A stretch of 24,867 nucleotides of DNA from JAWKNZ01 sp041391425 (lineage in GTDB: Bacteria > Bdellovibrionota_B > Oligoflexia > Oligoflexales > JAWKNZ01). The notes below the pieces were generated by a model. The model did no database searches. It was not told where the DNA came from and saw nothing but the letters and a program-made list of their open reading frames with translations. Made by a program: the position numbers and the translations under genes. This document shows, in pieces, positions 14,518-23,260 of the stretch (its first letter is position 1; every line of letters starts with the position of its first letter). Location: positions 1 through 24,867 of the forward strand of contig JAWKNZ010000027.1 of the NCBI GenBank assembly GCA_041391425.1, read 5' to 3'.

Positions 14518-14934
14518 CTATAATAAGAAGCTTAATCCTATAATAATAGTAAAAGTGCTTATGATGCCATTTACAAACTCTATTGCAAGGAGTTGGTTAG
14601 GGTATGTCGACTGTATCCACATATTCCAAAATCTTGGATAAACTCTGATTCCAGCAAATAAGGCCGCAAGTAATATGGTTAAATTCGTTTGTTCTAGTGG
14701 GATGAGCGTCTTCAGCCAGATATATCCGAAACTTAAAATAAAGACTTCGATCTGAGTGCCAAGAAATTGTGTAATTAAATATTTAGGTTTAGAATCCCAT
14801 CTTTTTACACCAGGAGAATTTTTTTGTGCTTCTTGGTAGAGTTTATCCACAAGTGGATTCCCATATAATAAGCCTACTACAAAAAAATGAATGACGCCAA
14901 TGGCTGATCCCCAAATTAATACATCTAATCCCAT
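14518..14934 (-). CDS. Four-helix membrane protein (DUF1761-like), PadR partner
   Basis: 138 aa from the ATG at 14934, chosen because a GGAGAG lies 4-9 nt upstream, whereas the ATG at 14946 overlaps that site and has none. Four hydrophobic helices are visible: VLIWGSAIGVIHFFVVGLLYG, YLITQFLGTQIEVFILSFGYIWL, LTILLAALFAGIRVYPRFW and LLAIEFVNGIISTFTIIIGLSFLL. The PLVDKLYQEA loop after helix 1 resembles DUF1761-type proteins, but the match is weak and no function is assigned. It is the first gene of the PadR operon and the likely target of PadR repression. Confidence 0.7.
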   Translation of the reverse strand: MGLDVLIWGSAIGVIHFFVVGLLYGNPLVDKLYQEAQKNSPGVKRWDSKPKYLITQFLGTQIEVFILSFGYIWLKTLIPLEQTNLTILLAALFAGIRVYPRFWNMWIQSTYPNQLLAIEFVNGIISTFTIIIGLSFLL

Positions 14935-14956
14935 ATTTCTCTCCATAATTAATTTA

Positions 14957-14974
14957 TAGTCCAGCAGTGGACTA
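14957..14974 (-). promoter_or_regulatory. Candidate PadR operator
   Basis: TAGTCCA (14957-14963) and TGGACTA (14968-14974) form a perfect 7-bp inverted repeat with a 4-nt centre. On the minus strand a TATAAA (14957-14952) begins at the inner edge, so the repeat would fill the -35 to -10 spacer. The -35 position (CGGCAC) is poor, so the promoter call is weaker than the operator call. Confidence 0.5.
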
Positions 14975-15255
14975 GTGCCGTTATGAACTAATGAGCTGGG
15001 AGTGTCAATGAAATTTAAAATCTGGGAGGGTGAAAATAAATAACTATTTGTATTTATTGATATAATTTTATTAATATAGCATTAGCTGCTGGTTGAGCGT
15101 GGAATTTGGAATTATTTTCTGAGTGCTTAGCAGTTTGAGGAATAAGTCTAATGTTTCACATAGTTAAATTGGGGGTTTTATATAATGGAGTAGCTGGATC
15201 ACGAGAAGCTACGATGATTTAAAATATCCGTCTTTAAAGTCAAGAGTGAGATTCT
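14975..15255. other. Intergenic region between the PadR and DUF2269/quinone-reductase operons
   Basis: No gene is recognisable. The part nearest 14975 is the upstream region of the PadR operon. A 6-bp hairpin, GTAGCT (15190-15195) with AGCTAC (15207-15212), lies 44 nt beyond the stop of the DUF2269 gene, but no T-run follows on the minus strand, so it is only a weak terminator candidate. Confidence 0.4.
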
Positions 15256-15831
15256 TTACTGTGGTTTGAGAGACATCAGAAACACTATGGATATGGCGCC
15301 TAAGACGGTGATAGATCCTATGACAAAGTATTTGATTAACCAACGGCGAAAAGCGGCAGATGAGCTATGAATTTTTGAAAATTCATTTATATCATTAGAA
15401 TATTGTTCAAAATGAATTTGCATGGGTACTAGAGCAACAGACCAAAGCATTCCGATGGTAGCAAATATCATGAGTGATACTTTTAACCACCATTGGCTCC
15501 ATAATCCGCCCCATGTGGTTGATAGCGCAGCACCATTTATTAACAATAATAGAGCACCAGGAGCAGTAAAAACTATATCGGCAAGATTAATGGATCGTAT
15601 TGAAAATCTAAAAATCTCAGGTGAACGTGAGATATCAGCTAAAATCATCCATAATGCTCCAGTAATGATATTTCCTAAAAATAAAATCGCACCAATTATA
15701 TGGAGTAGGCGATGAGTTGGCAAAGAGAATATCTGAAATTGAAGTCCTCCGAGAAATACAGTGATAGAAAAGATCGCAACAAGAACCACCATCATTATAA
15801 GAATCTTGAGTTTGGCTGTAAGATGATTCAC
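15256..15831 (-). CDS. DUF2269-like integral membrane protein
   Basis: About 191 aa, with helices at AKLKILIMMVVLVAIFSITVFLGG, LLHIIGAILFLGNIITGALWMIL, LADIVFTAPGALLLLINGAAL, WWLKVSLMIFATIGMLWSVALVP and IKYFVIGSITVLGAISIVFLM. The HxxGAxLFLGNxxTGALWM pattern is that of DUF2269 (predicted membrane proteins of unknown role, possibly haem-related). Two starts compete: ATG 15846, overlapping the upstream stop as ATGA but without a ribosome-binding site, and GTG 15831, with AAAGGA 6 nt upstream at 15843-15838. I prefer the GTG. Either way it is tightly coupled to the quinone reductase gene and shares its TetR-type operators. Confidence 0.75.
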   Translation of the reverse strand: MNHLTAKLKILIMMVVLVAIFSITVFLGGLQFQIFSLPTHRLLHIIGAILFLGNIITGALWMILADISRSPEIFRFSIRSINLADIVFTAPGALLLLINGAALSTTWGGLWSQWWLKVSLMIFATIGMLWSVALVPMQIHFEQYSNDINEFSKIHSSSAAFRRWLIKYFVIGSITVLGAISIVFLMSLKPQ

Positions 15832-15842
15832 CGTATATCCTT

Positions 15843-16433
15843 TCATGGTTTGCCAGCAACTGACAGCTTCTTAGCTAATTGCGAAGCTTTTTTTAGCCAA
15901 ATTTCTCGTTTTTCTTCAGTTGAATTTCTAATGGGAGCGCATAAAAATGCGTTATTAACTTTGATGCCACAAAATCCAAGGATAGCAGATTTCATAATTT
16001 TTAAGCCAGGGGCTCCCATGAAAAATTTATAAAAGAAAATGGGTGTGTCTAATGTCATTATGATGTCAGAAGTTTTTCCTGTAAGTAGCTTTATCGGTAA
16101 TAGTCCATTAGTATATTTAAACGCAAATCCAGGTAAAAAGCTCCGATCAATTAATCCCTTAAGTAGAGCGGGGAGGCCTCCCCACCAATTTGGGTAGACC
16201 CAAACGATATGATCTGCCCAAGTTATTTTGTTTTGAAAGTTAATGAGGTCCTTTTCTAAGGATTGAGTCTCCTGTCTATAGCCATATCTTAAAATGGGAT
16301 CAAATTTCATATCAGCAATTTGCATGAACTCCACTTGATGCCCTAATTTAAGTGCAGACTCTGTGTACCGTATCGCAAGCGCTGCGCAAAATGACTTTTG
16401 ATATGGATGTGATTGGACAACAAGTATATTCAT
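15843..16433 (-). CDS. Flavodoxin-fold NAD(P)H:quinone oxidoreductase (MdaB/YwrO/KefF type)
   Basis: 196 aa. The Rossmann-like start MNILVVQSHPYQKSFCAALA and the flavin-contact motif HIVWVYPNWWGGLPALLKGLIDRSFLPGFAFKY are the signature of the NQO1/MdaB flavodoxin-like family, which reduces quinones by two electrons with NAD(P)H and so limits redox cycling. The ATG at 16433 has GAGGTGG directly upstream. The stop overlaps or adjoins the DUF2269 start. Two inverted repeats cover its promoter, and a divergent TetR-type gene lies 152 nt away, the standard arrangement for an electrophile- or quinone-inducible operon. Confidence 0.88.
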   Translation of the reverse strand: MNILVVQSHPYQKSFCAALAIRYTESALKLGHQVEFMQIADMKFDPILRYGYRQETQSLEKDLINFQNKITWADHIVWVYPNWWGGLPALLKGLIDRSFLPGFAFKYTNGLLPIKLLTGKTSDIIMTLDTPIFFYKFFMGAPGLKIMKSAILGFCGIKVNNAFLCAPIRNSTEEKREIWLKKASQLAKKLSVAGKP

Positions 16434-16446
16434 ACCACCTCTCAGC

Positions 16447-16490
16447 TTAGTTACTAATGGTAACTAAATAAGTTACCAGTGTCAACTGGT
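16447..16490 (-). promoter_or_regulatory. Promoter with two TetR-type operators for the quinone reductase operon
   Basis: On the minus strand, -35 TTGACA (16485-16480) and -10 TACCAT (16462-16457) are 17 nt apart. TTAGTTAC-N5-GTAACTAA (16447-16467) is a perfect 8-bp inverted repeat over the -10 and start region. ACCAGT-N4-ACTGGT (16475-16490) is a second dyad over the -35. Occupancy of either would block transcription. The divergent TetR-family gene, now frameshifted, is the expected binder. Confidence 0.65.
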
Positions 16491-16585
16491 GATTGCTTTC
16501 TTCCTAAAAGCAAGATATCCTGCGTTATTAGACTCTGATAGTAAAGGATTGAGGGTTATCTTGGCATTCAGAGCTTTGTTGTAAA

Positions 16586-17216
16586 ATGGATAATCAGTCG
16601 AAGGTTTTTGTGAAAAAAAAGTTCCATAAGAAACCAAAAAATAAAAAGATCCATGGTGATTTGGCAAACTCACTTATTGAGATAGCTGTTCACTATATAG
16701 GTAAAGAGAAAAGCACCGAGTTTGCACTGCGTGAATTAGCAAAAAAGCTGGGAGTAAGTCATGCAGCTGCTTATAAACATTTTAGAAGCAAACAAGATCT
16801 TCTTGAGTCTATTGCTATTAGAGGATTTGAAATGTTATCTAAAAATTTTAAATCCATTATTATTAAGTAAAAAAAACAATCAAAAGGAACCTATAGTTTT
16901 GCTTGGTGAGGCGTATATTGAATTTGGCTTGCAAAACCCGGGGTATTACAGGGCTATGTTTGGGGTGGATTATGGCTCTGAATTAAATGAAGAGCTGAGA
17001 AAATCTTGTTATGAGTCTTTCTATATCTTGTTAGACACTATAGGCCAACGCTCTACTGAAAACGCAACGAAAGCATTTTATTCTTGGTCTCTTGTTCATG
17101 GTTTTGTTATGTTGAACCTCGACGGTCAAATTCAAGGTCCAATGAATGAGTTCAAAATAGTGACAAGACCAGCTCTTTTTTCGGATTTGATCCATCATTT
17201 GGTATCTATGAAGTAA
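16586..17216 (+). pseudogene. Frameshifted TetR-family (WHG-domain) regulator
   Basis: Two overlapping plus-strand frames form one TetR protein of about 209 aa. The first (ATG 16586) gives the DNA-binding domain: HGDLANSLIEIAVHYIG, ALRELAKKLGVSHAAAYKHFRSKQDLLESIAIRGFEML, stopping at 16870. The second continues from about 16871 with the WHG ligand domain: EPIVLLGEAYIEFGLQNPGYYRAMFG and FYSWSLVHGFVMLNLDGQI. The shift is +1 (one extra base, or two missing), near the A8 run at 16871-16878. If real, the repressor loses its C-terminal domain and the divergent quinone-reductase operon may be derepressed. The 3' end overlaps the truncated DUF924 gene. No ribosome-binding site is obvious. Confidence 0.7.
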
Positions 17217-17490
17217 AAGATATAGCTAGTTCATCGCAGGCAAATGAGTTAGGATTGTCCCGGTAAATGTTTCTAGAAAATTGATCAAGGATTATCAATT
17301 CGGCAAGCCTTGCCTCGGGGGTAAACCTAATACTTTCAAGCTTTCCTTCTTTGGCTATTTGATGAAGGTCTCCAAATCGACTTCTTATTTTTGCATCAAG
17401 CTCTTTGCTCTTAATCCACCAATCTTTTTGAGTAAGCTCTTCGAACCAGAACTTAATAACTTTTTCAACGTTATGATTTAAATCATCCAT
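17206..17490 (-). pseudogene. 3'-truncated DUF924 gene
   Basis: DUF924 proteins have about 180-200 aa; only the first half remains here: VEKVIKFWFEELTQKDWWIKSKELDAKIRSRFGDLHQIAKEGKL, then TPEARLAELIILDQFSRNIYRDNPNSFACDELA, ending at once in an unrelated ISFTS and a stop. The break falls exactly where the gene runs into the 3' end of the TetR gene on the other strand, so it looks like a rearrangement junction. I start at ATG 17490 (MDDLNHNVEK), which fits homologues better than ATG 17550. The function of the family is unknown; the product is probably non-functional. Confidence 0.65.
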
Positions 17491-17706
17491 ATATAATTCA
17501 CTTTCTGTCCTTTTTGGCACATCGCTTACACTGCATTTTTGAAACACCATTTACACATCAAGTAGGAAGGCATTAAACCATTTTATTAGACTAATAATGA
17601 CTATTAGCAGTGCTATATGTTATATCTGTCATTCACTGTGTTGCCTCCATTCCTTTCGAACGGGAGTAGGCAAAAAAAATAGAATGAGTAAATTAAGGAT
17701 TTTTGG

Positions 17707-18717
17707 GTGGTTTACATTGTAATCATTGGCTGTTGTATCACACTAAATGCTTGCCTGTCAGCTTTTGAAATGGGTCTTGTGTCTATTAAACGCGCATCCC
17801 TGAAGTTACTTGTTGATAAGGGGTCAAAACAAGCGGTAGAGCTCCAGCAAATGAGAGATAACTTGGAAAGAACCCTTTCCACAATTCAAGTTGGAATAAC
17901 TATCGTTGCAATTATCAGCGGCGTAATGGCTGGAGAACTCACTGAACAATATGGTGGGCCTCTGTTAATAGCATTAGGAATCCGTCCATCTTGGGCAGGG
18001 CCAATGTCCACTACGATGTTTGTCGTTCTGGTAACTTTTGTAACAGTCGTTTTTGGGGAATTGATTCCCAAGAGCATTGCCGCTAAGTACCCGATCAATG
18101 TTGCCTTTTTCTTTTTGAAATTAATCAAAGCCCTGAATGTAAGCTTTTTACCACTAATTAGAGTCTTCGAAGGAACCACTATTGTTTTTTTAAAGATGTT
18201 TAAGCGCTTAGGGTTCAAGACAAAAAGGCAAGACTTGCACGAAGCTAATAATGCTTTTGCAATACATAAACTATCCCGAGTCCATAGGGAGTATGTATTT
18301 AATCTCGTGAACTTGCAGAAAATTCCTCTGGACAGTGTGCTGCTCGAATGGGACAAAGTTGTCAAAATTGACTTAAAGATGGCAAGTGTTGAAGTTCGCG
18401 ATATTATTATAGGCTGTGGGCATACCCGTGTTCCGGTAATGGAAGGAGACTTGATCAAAGGGCTCCTTAATGCCAAAGAGTTTTTAGCTTCCTCCTCCGA
18501 AAAGTGGCAGAATCTTGTTCGGCCAATAATTCAGGTCAATGAAACTGCCCGCCCGTTGAACGTCTTTAGAATGATGCAGGCAAAAAGAAGCCATATTTGC
18601 ATAGTCGTTTCCAAAGCAAACAAAAGTCCTTTAGGAATTGTAACTATTGAAGATATTTTGGAAGAAGTGGTTGGAGAGATTTACGATGAAGATGATGAAC
18701 TTTCAGTTGATATTTAA
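17707..18717 (+). CDS. CNNM/CBS-domain membrane protein (HlyC/CorC-type) lacking the C-terminal domain
   Basis: 336 aa. Residues 1-180 are a DUF21/CNNM membrane domain (LSAFEMGLVSIKRASLKLL, TIQVGITIVAIISGVMAGE, VVLVTFVTVVFGELIPKSIAAKYP). Residues 190-330 form a CBS pair (HTRVPVMEGDLIKGLLNAKEFL, ICIVVSKANKSPLGIVTIEDILEEVVGEIYDEDDE). The protein stops just after the second CBS, without the CorC_HlyC domain seen in full proteins of about 430 aa; short members exist, so this may be natural. The family is linked to Mg2+ or Co2+ efflux and homeostasis. The GTG start at 17707 has AAGGA about 8 nt upstream. It opens the ion-transport cluster that continues with a cardiolipin-synthase relic and TerC. 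Confidence 0.85.
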   Translation: MVYIVIIGCCITLNACLSAFEMGLVSIKRASLKLLVDKGSKQAVELQQMRDNLERTLSTIQVGITIVAIISGVMAGELTEQYGGPLLIALGIRPSWAGPMSTTMFVVLVTFVTVVFGELIPKSIAAKYPINVAFFFLKLIKALNVSFLPLIRVFEGTTIVFLKMFKRLGFKTKRQDLHEANNAFAIHKLSRVHREYVFNLVNLQKIPLDSVLLEWDKVVKIDLKMASVEVRDIIIGCGHTRVPVMEGDLIKGLLNAKEFLASSSEKWQNLVRPIIQVNETARPLNVFRMMQAKRSHICIVVSKANKSPLGIVTIEDILEEVVGEIYDEDDELSVDI

Positions 18718-18743
18718 GATCGTGTCAGGGGAGAAAATAACAT

Positions 18744-19065
18744 ATGGTAAGTTCTGCCTTGGGTATTGCAGCTACCAAAGGGTGTAAAGGTAGATATTAT
18801 TTTGCTGGAATATAACAACCATGCCTTGCAACTCTAAAGCCCTTTGTTGAAAAAGGAGTCAATATTTTTTAGTCCGCGACCTTTTGGCCATTCAAAACTG
18901 TTTGTCGTAGAGAACAGCTGGTCATTGATCGGATCAACAAATTGGGATGATCGTAGCTTGAGACTAAACTTTGAATTAAACATTGAATGTTACGATTTCG
19001 AACCTGCAAAAAAACTTTCAACCCTAATTAGAGCAAAAATAAGAACGTCTAGTCTAAAGGGTTGA
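18744..19065 (+). pseudogene. Remnant of a cardiolipin synthase/phospholipase D gene
   Basis: Four frame segments join into the C-terminal part of a PLD-superfamily synthase: MVSSALGIAATKG (from 18744), VKVDIILLEYNNHAL (from 18784), ATLKPFVEKGVNIF (from 18828) and FSPRPFGHSKLFVVENSWSLIGSTNWDDRSLRLNFELNIECYD, ending at 19065. The HKD-like motif is HSKLFVVE, with Glu in place of the usual Asp, followed by GSTNWDDRS. The changes of frame are +1, -1 and +1, one of them at a T6 run. The N-terminal PLD domain and membrane helices are missing. This is a genuine relic of a longer gene that stood between the CNNM and TerC genes. Confidence 0.7.
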
Positions 19066-19158
19066 TATTAGATATGTTGGATAAACAAAGCTACTTTGTG
19101 AAGGTTAGAAATGGCATCGCACGTCTATTTAGTCCCTATCTTTAGTGGAGATTTGTAA

Positions 19159-20232
19159 ATGATATTGATTTGGAGTGGTTTCATAACAGTAGTTTTGTTG
19201 ATGCTAGCGCTTGATTTGGGTGTATTTCATCGCAAATCCCACGTGGTATCGACAAAAGAAGCTTTAATTTGGTCCGGAATCTGGGTTGCATTGAGCTTTG
19301 TTTTTGCTATTTTTATCTATTTTGCCTACGAAAACCACTGGTATGGAATTGGGAGCCAAATAGACTTAATAGATGGACAGATCAACGACGGTTCTGGGGC
19401 TGTTGTTAAATATCTAACAGGTTATCTGATCGAAAAATCACTAAGCGTTGACAACATATTTGTAATTGCGATGATCTTTGGATACCTCGGTGTTCCCGCA
19501 ATGTACCAACATCGGGTGCTCTTTTGGGGAATCCTTGGAGCATTGGTGATGAGAGGGGGCATGATCGGAATTGGTGCTGAATTAATTGCAAGATATCACT
19601 GGATACTATATGTGTTTGGAGTCTTTTTGATCATCACAGCCATAAAGATGCTGCTAATCAAAGGCAATGATGACCCAACACAGAGTTTTGCTGTCCGGTG
19701 GACTAAAAAATTTCTACCAGTGACAGACAAGTTTCATGGCCAGTACTTTACTGTAAGGGCTGGGTCTGATAGATCTCACCTTGCAGAAACACCTGGCGCC
19801 CCAGTCGAAGTTGATCAGGCTGTGGAACAAGCGAAACCTGGCACACTAATGCTAACACCTTTGGCTCTAGCGCTAATACTTGTCGAAACTACAGACTTAA
19901 TTTTTGCCGTTGATTCTATACCTGCAATTTTTGCAATCACTGCTGATCCTTTTTTAGTCTTTACTAGTAATGTTTTTGCGATTCTTGGTCTGAGATCATT
20001 GTATTTCGCTCTGGCCAATCTTATTGATAAATTTAGATTTCTCAAACTTTCTCTCGCAATCGTGCTGGCTATGGTCGGATTAAAAATGATTTTCGCAGAG
20101 AAACTTAAATCGGCTCTAGGCCCTGGGTTCAACTTGTATCTCTTAGCTCTTGTTGTGTTGATCATGGTTTTTGGAGTCATGGTTTCGATTTGGACAGGTC
20201 CGGAGGGAACATCAGATAATAAAAGCGACTAG
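19159..20232 (+). CDS. TerC/Alx-family integral membrane protein
   Basis: 357 aa, with about nine hydrophobic helices. Family motifs: LALDLGVFHRKSHVVSTKEAL near the N-terminus, EKSLSVDNIFVIAMIF (about 92-107), TPLALALILVETTDLIFAVDSIPAIFAIT (about 233-261) and RSLYFALANLIDKFRFLKLSL. The acidic residues in helices (LDLGV, SVDN, ETTD, AVDS) are the putative metal-binding sites. Alx and TerC proteins export Mn2+ and help load metal into exported enzymes; tellurite resistance is the historical label. The ATG start has GGAG 7 nt upstream. I could not recognise the yybP-ykoY Mn riboswitch in the 93-nt leader. Neighbouring CNNM and P-type ATPase genes support a role in divalent cation homeostasis. 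Confidence 0.92.
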   Translation: MILIWSGFITVVLLMLALDLGVFHRKSHVVSTKEALIWSGIWVALSFVFAIFIYFAYENHWYGIGSQIDLIDGQINDGSGAVVKYLTGYLIEKSLSVDNIFVIAMIFGYLGVPAMYQHRVLFWGILGALVMRGGMIGIGAELIARYHWILYVFGVFLIITAIKMLLIKGNDDPTQSFAVRWTKKFLPVTDKFHGQYFTVRAGSDRSHLAETPGAPVEVDQAVEQAKPGTLMLTPLALALILVETTDLIFAVDSIPAIFAITADPFLVFTSNVFAILGLRSLYFALANLIDKFRFLKLSLAIVLAMVGLKMIFAEKLKSALGPGFNLYLLALVVLIMVFGVMVSIWTGPEGTSDNKSD

Positions 20233-20285
20233 AGATTTTTGTTATCGAGCTTGTCGTTTGTCAACCTAGTGGAGTGACCTAAGTT

Positions 20286-23083
20286 TTACGTCCCAACCCC
20301 CCGAGAGCTGAAACTTTTTTCAACATTTTTAGCGCTGCTTTTTGAGGTGAAAAATTTTCGCATTAGCTTATACAGCTCTATGAGAGTAACCGGACTCAAT
20401 GCAGCAAAAATGATAACGCCCCAGGTCGTGGTGCTCAAAGTTACTGGCTCATCTAAGAAAAGAGGCTGAATTGCGGGAACTAAGATCACCGCCAATTGGA
20501 GCGCGAGTGATAGTCCAATTCCTGCAATTAAAGATAAGTTTGAAAAAACACCAGCCTCTAAGTGCGTTCTGCCTTGGCTCCTGCAGGCAAATGAATAAGC
20601 TAACTGAGAAAATGTACAAACACAAAACGCAACAGCTTGAGCATGGTTAACATTACCAAGAGTAGATGGGTTGTAATACAGCGACCACCAATAGCTAAAA
20701 CCGGAGGCAAATGCGAGAAGAAAACCATGGGTTAATATTCGTAAACCGCGTTCTCTTGTGAAAATTGGTTCATTAACCCGACGCGGTGGTCTTTCCATCA
20801 CTCCTTTTTCAGGACGCTCTGTAGCTAATGCTAAGGCAGGAAAGCTGTCCGTTACCAAATTTATCCAAAGAATTTGAATCGGTAGAAGTGGAGTCGGCCA
20901 TCCTATAAGAGTCGAAATTAAAATCAGCAATATTTCACCTGAGTTCGCTGACAATAAGAACTGTGTGATATTTTGGATATTGCTAAAAATACCCCGGCCT
21001 TCTTCAACAGCATTGACAATGGTTGCAAAATGATCATCTGTCAGAACCATTGCTGAAGCGCCTTTGGTTACATCAGTGCCGGTAATTCCCATAGCTATAC
21101 CAATATCAGCTGATTTTATTGCTGGTGCATCATTTACCCCATCGCCTGTCATTGCAACAATAGCGCCTTGATTTTTCCACGCATTCACAACTCTGTGTTT
21201 GTGCGCTGGAGATACGCGAGCATATACAGATACTTGGGAAACTTTTTGCTCTAAGTCTGCTTCACTAAGCTGATCGAGCTCCTTGCCTGTTAGGGCTTTG
21301 TCATCCGGTTCAGCAATTCCTAATTCTCTAGCAATCGCCAAACCTGTTCCTGGATGATCTCCCGTTATCATTACAGGTTTGATACCTGCTTCCTTACATT
21401 TCTTAACGGCTACCTTTGCCTCTTCCCTGGGTGGATCAATCATGCCTGCCAGCCCCAGGAAGGTAAGTTTGGCTTCAAGTTGGTGAGAAAGCTCCATGTC
21501 TCTTCGTTCATCAGCGGGAACCACTCGATTGGCAAGTGCCAACACCCTCAATGCACCTGATGCCATTTTCTCAGAACGTGCAATTATTGAACTTCGCAAT
21601 TCTTGAGTAAGATCCACTATTGAGTCACCTAGCAGGGCTTTTTCACACTGACCCAGTACTGACTCTAAGGCCCCTTTGGTGAAGACTTTAAGGTTTTGAC
21701 TTTCGTCTTCATAAATGGACGACATCATTTTACGATCGGAATCAAAGGGAACTTGATAGACTGCCTTTAAAGTGCTACCTGTTGTAGACAGGTTCACTTT
21801 TTCCGCAGCGACTATAAGCGAACCTTCGGTTGGGTCTCCAGATATTATCCAGCTGGTGCCTTGATTTAATAACTTTGCGTTATTGCAGAATATCCCCGAC
21901 ATGATCGCTTCATGTAAGCCAGGATACTTATCAAGCCCTGAAATGGGGGATTCGCTTCCTTCGAGAGTAAGATTTCCGATGGGCTCGTAGCCAACCCCTG
22001 AAAACTCAAAGACCTGATCTGCTGTAGCGATCTTCCTTACTGTCATTTCATTTCTGGTTAATGTTCCAGTCTTATCTGAACAAATAACAGTGACCGAACC
22101 TAATGTTTCAACGCTCGGCAGTCGCCTAATTAAGGCATTTCTCTTTGACATTCGAGTTAGTCCGAATGCCAATGCAATAGTCACTACAGCAGGTAACCCT
22201 TCTGGCACCGCGGCTACTGCAAGGCTAATAGCAAAAATAAATACATCTGCTAGCTCTGCCCCCGGTACCACTGCAAAATTGCCACACAAAAGACGATGGC
22301 TAGGCACAGGTACATAATTACATGTCCTAGCTCTGTTAGGCGCTTTTGAAGTGGGGTTTGTTGTTGCTCCTCGCTTTCCAGCATCTCTGCGATTTTACCT
22401 AGTTCTGTGTTCATGCCGGTTGAAGTGACAATTGCCTTTGCTTGTCCTGAAAGAACTAAGGTGCCTCCAAAAACCATGTTTATACGATCACCTATGGGAG
22501 TATTGGCATCAAACACCTCAGAGGCTTTTTTCTCTACTGGAGTGGACTCCCCGGTAAGCGAAGATTCTTGAGTGGAAAAACTATAAGACTCGATAAGGCG
22601 AGCATCCGCTGGGACTTGATCACCAGCCTCTAACTCAATCAAATCTCCAATAACTAAGTCCTTTGATGGAACGACTTGCGCAGAACCATTGCGGATAGCT
22701 CTTGATTTTGGGGAGGTCATCTTGCGGAGTGCTGCAAGGGCTTTTTCTGCGCGTGATTCTTGCACAAAACCAAGGACTCCATTAAGAATCACAATTCCCA
22801 GAATCGCCCAAGCTTCTACCCATTCACCAACAAATGCAGAAATAACTGCTGCGAATACCAATATCGCGATAACCACAGATTTAAATTGACGAAAAAGCTG
22901 TAGAGACCAATGAGCTTTCTTGCCTTCTCGTAATTCATTCAGGCCATAGTTGTCTTGGCGTGAGCGAACTTCTTCTGAGCTCAGTCCGTTTTCCAAAGAT
23001 GAATTGAACCGTGTTTCAATGTCTTCTACCGAGATAGTATGCGCATGAAAACTGGTCTTGATGTCGTCAGGTTTTTTTTGCAT
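20286..23083 (-). pseudogene. Frameshifted Ca2+-type (P2A) cation-transporting ATPase
   Basis: Two overlapping minus-strand frames give one protein of about 932 aa, normal for bacterial SERCA-like pumps. The first frame (ATG 23083) holds the N-terminal cation-ATPase domain, the first helices and the actuator loop (SSLTGESTPVEK), ending FCVAILQWYRGQS. The second resumes at the same point with GAELADVFIFAISLAVAAVPEGLPAVV, the phosphorylation site CSDKTGTLT (Asp about 337), the hinge TGDGVNDAPA and the C-terminal helices (LLPIQILWINLVTDSFPALALA). A single missing G in the G5 run (plus-strand C's at 22259-22263) causes the shift; G6 restores YRG-AELA. It could be a true pseudogene, slippage-controlled expression or a sequencing indel. 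It is convergent with terC. Confidence 0.85.
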
Positions 23084-23260
23084 ATCTTTAGCTTCATCTA
23101 TAGATGTTTTTCTTGATTTTATCGAGCAAGCACGTTATCCTCTTCGGCTGACTTGAGCGCGGAGAGTAGCATAGACCTCCAAAGTAGTCAATTGATTCAA
23201 AAGTGTACTACGGGCGAAACAAGCGACATTGCTTGCAACTTGATAGATTAGGAGTTTACT

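Noticed and set aside
19066..19158. yybP-ykoY Mn riboswitch ahead of terC
   Set aside because: The 93-nt leader shows neither the conserved loop sequences nor a terminator hairpin that I could identify by eye.
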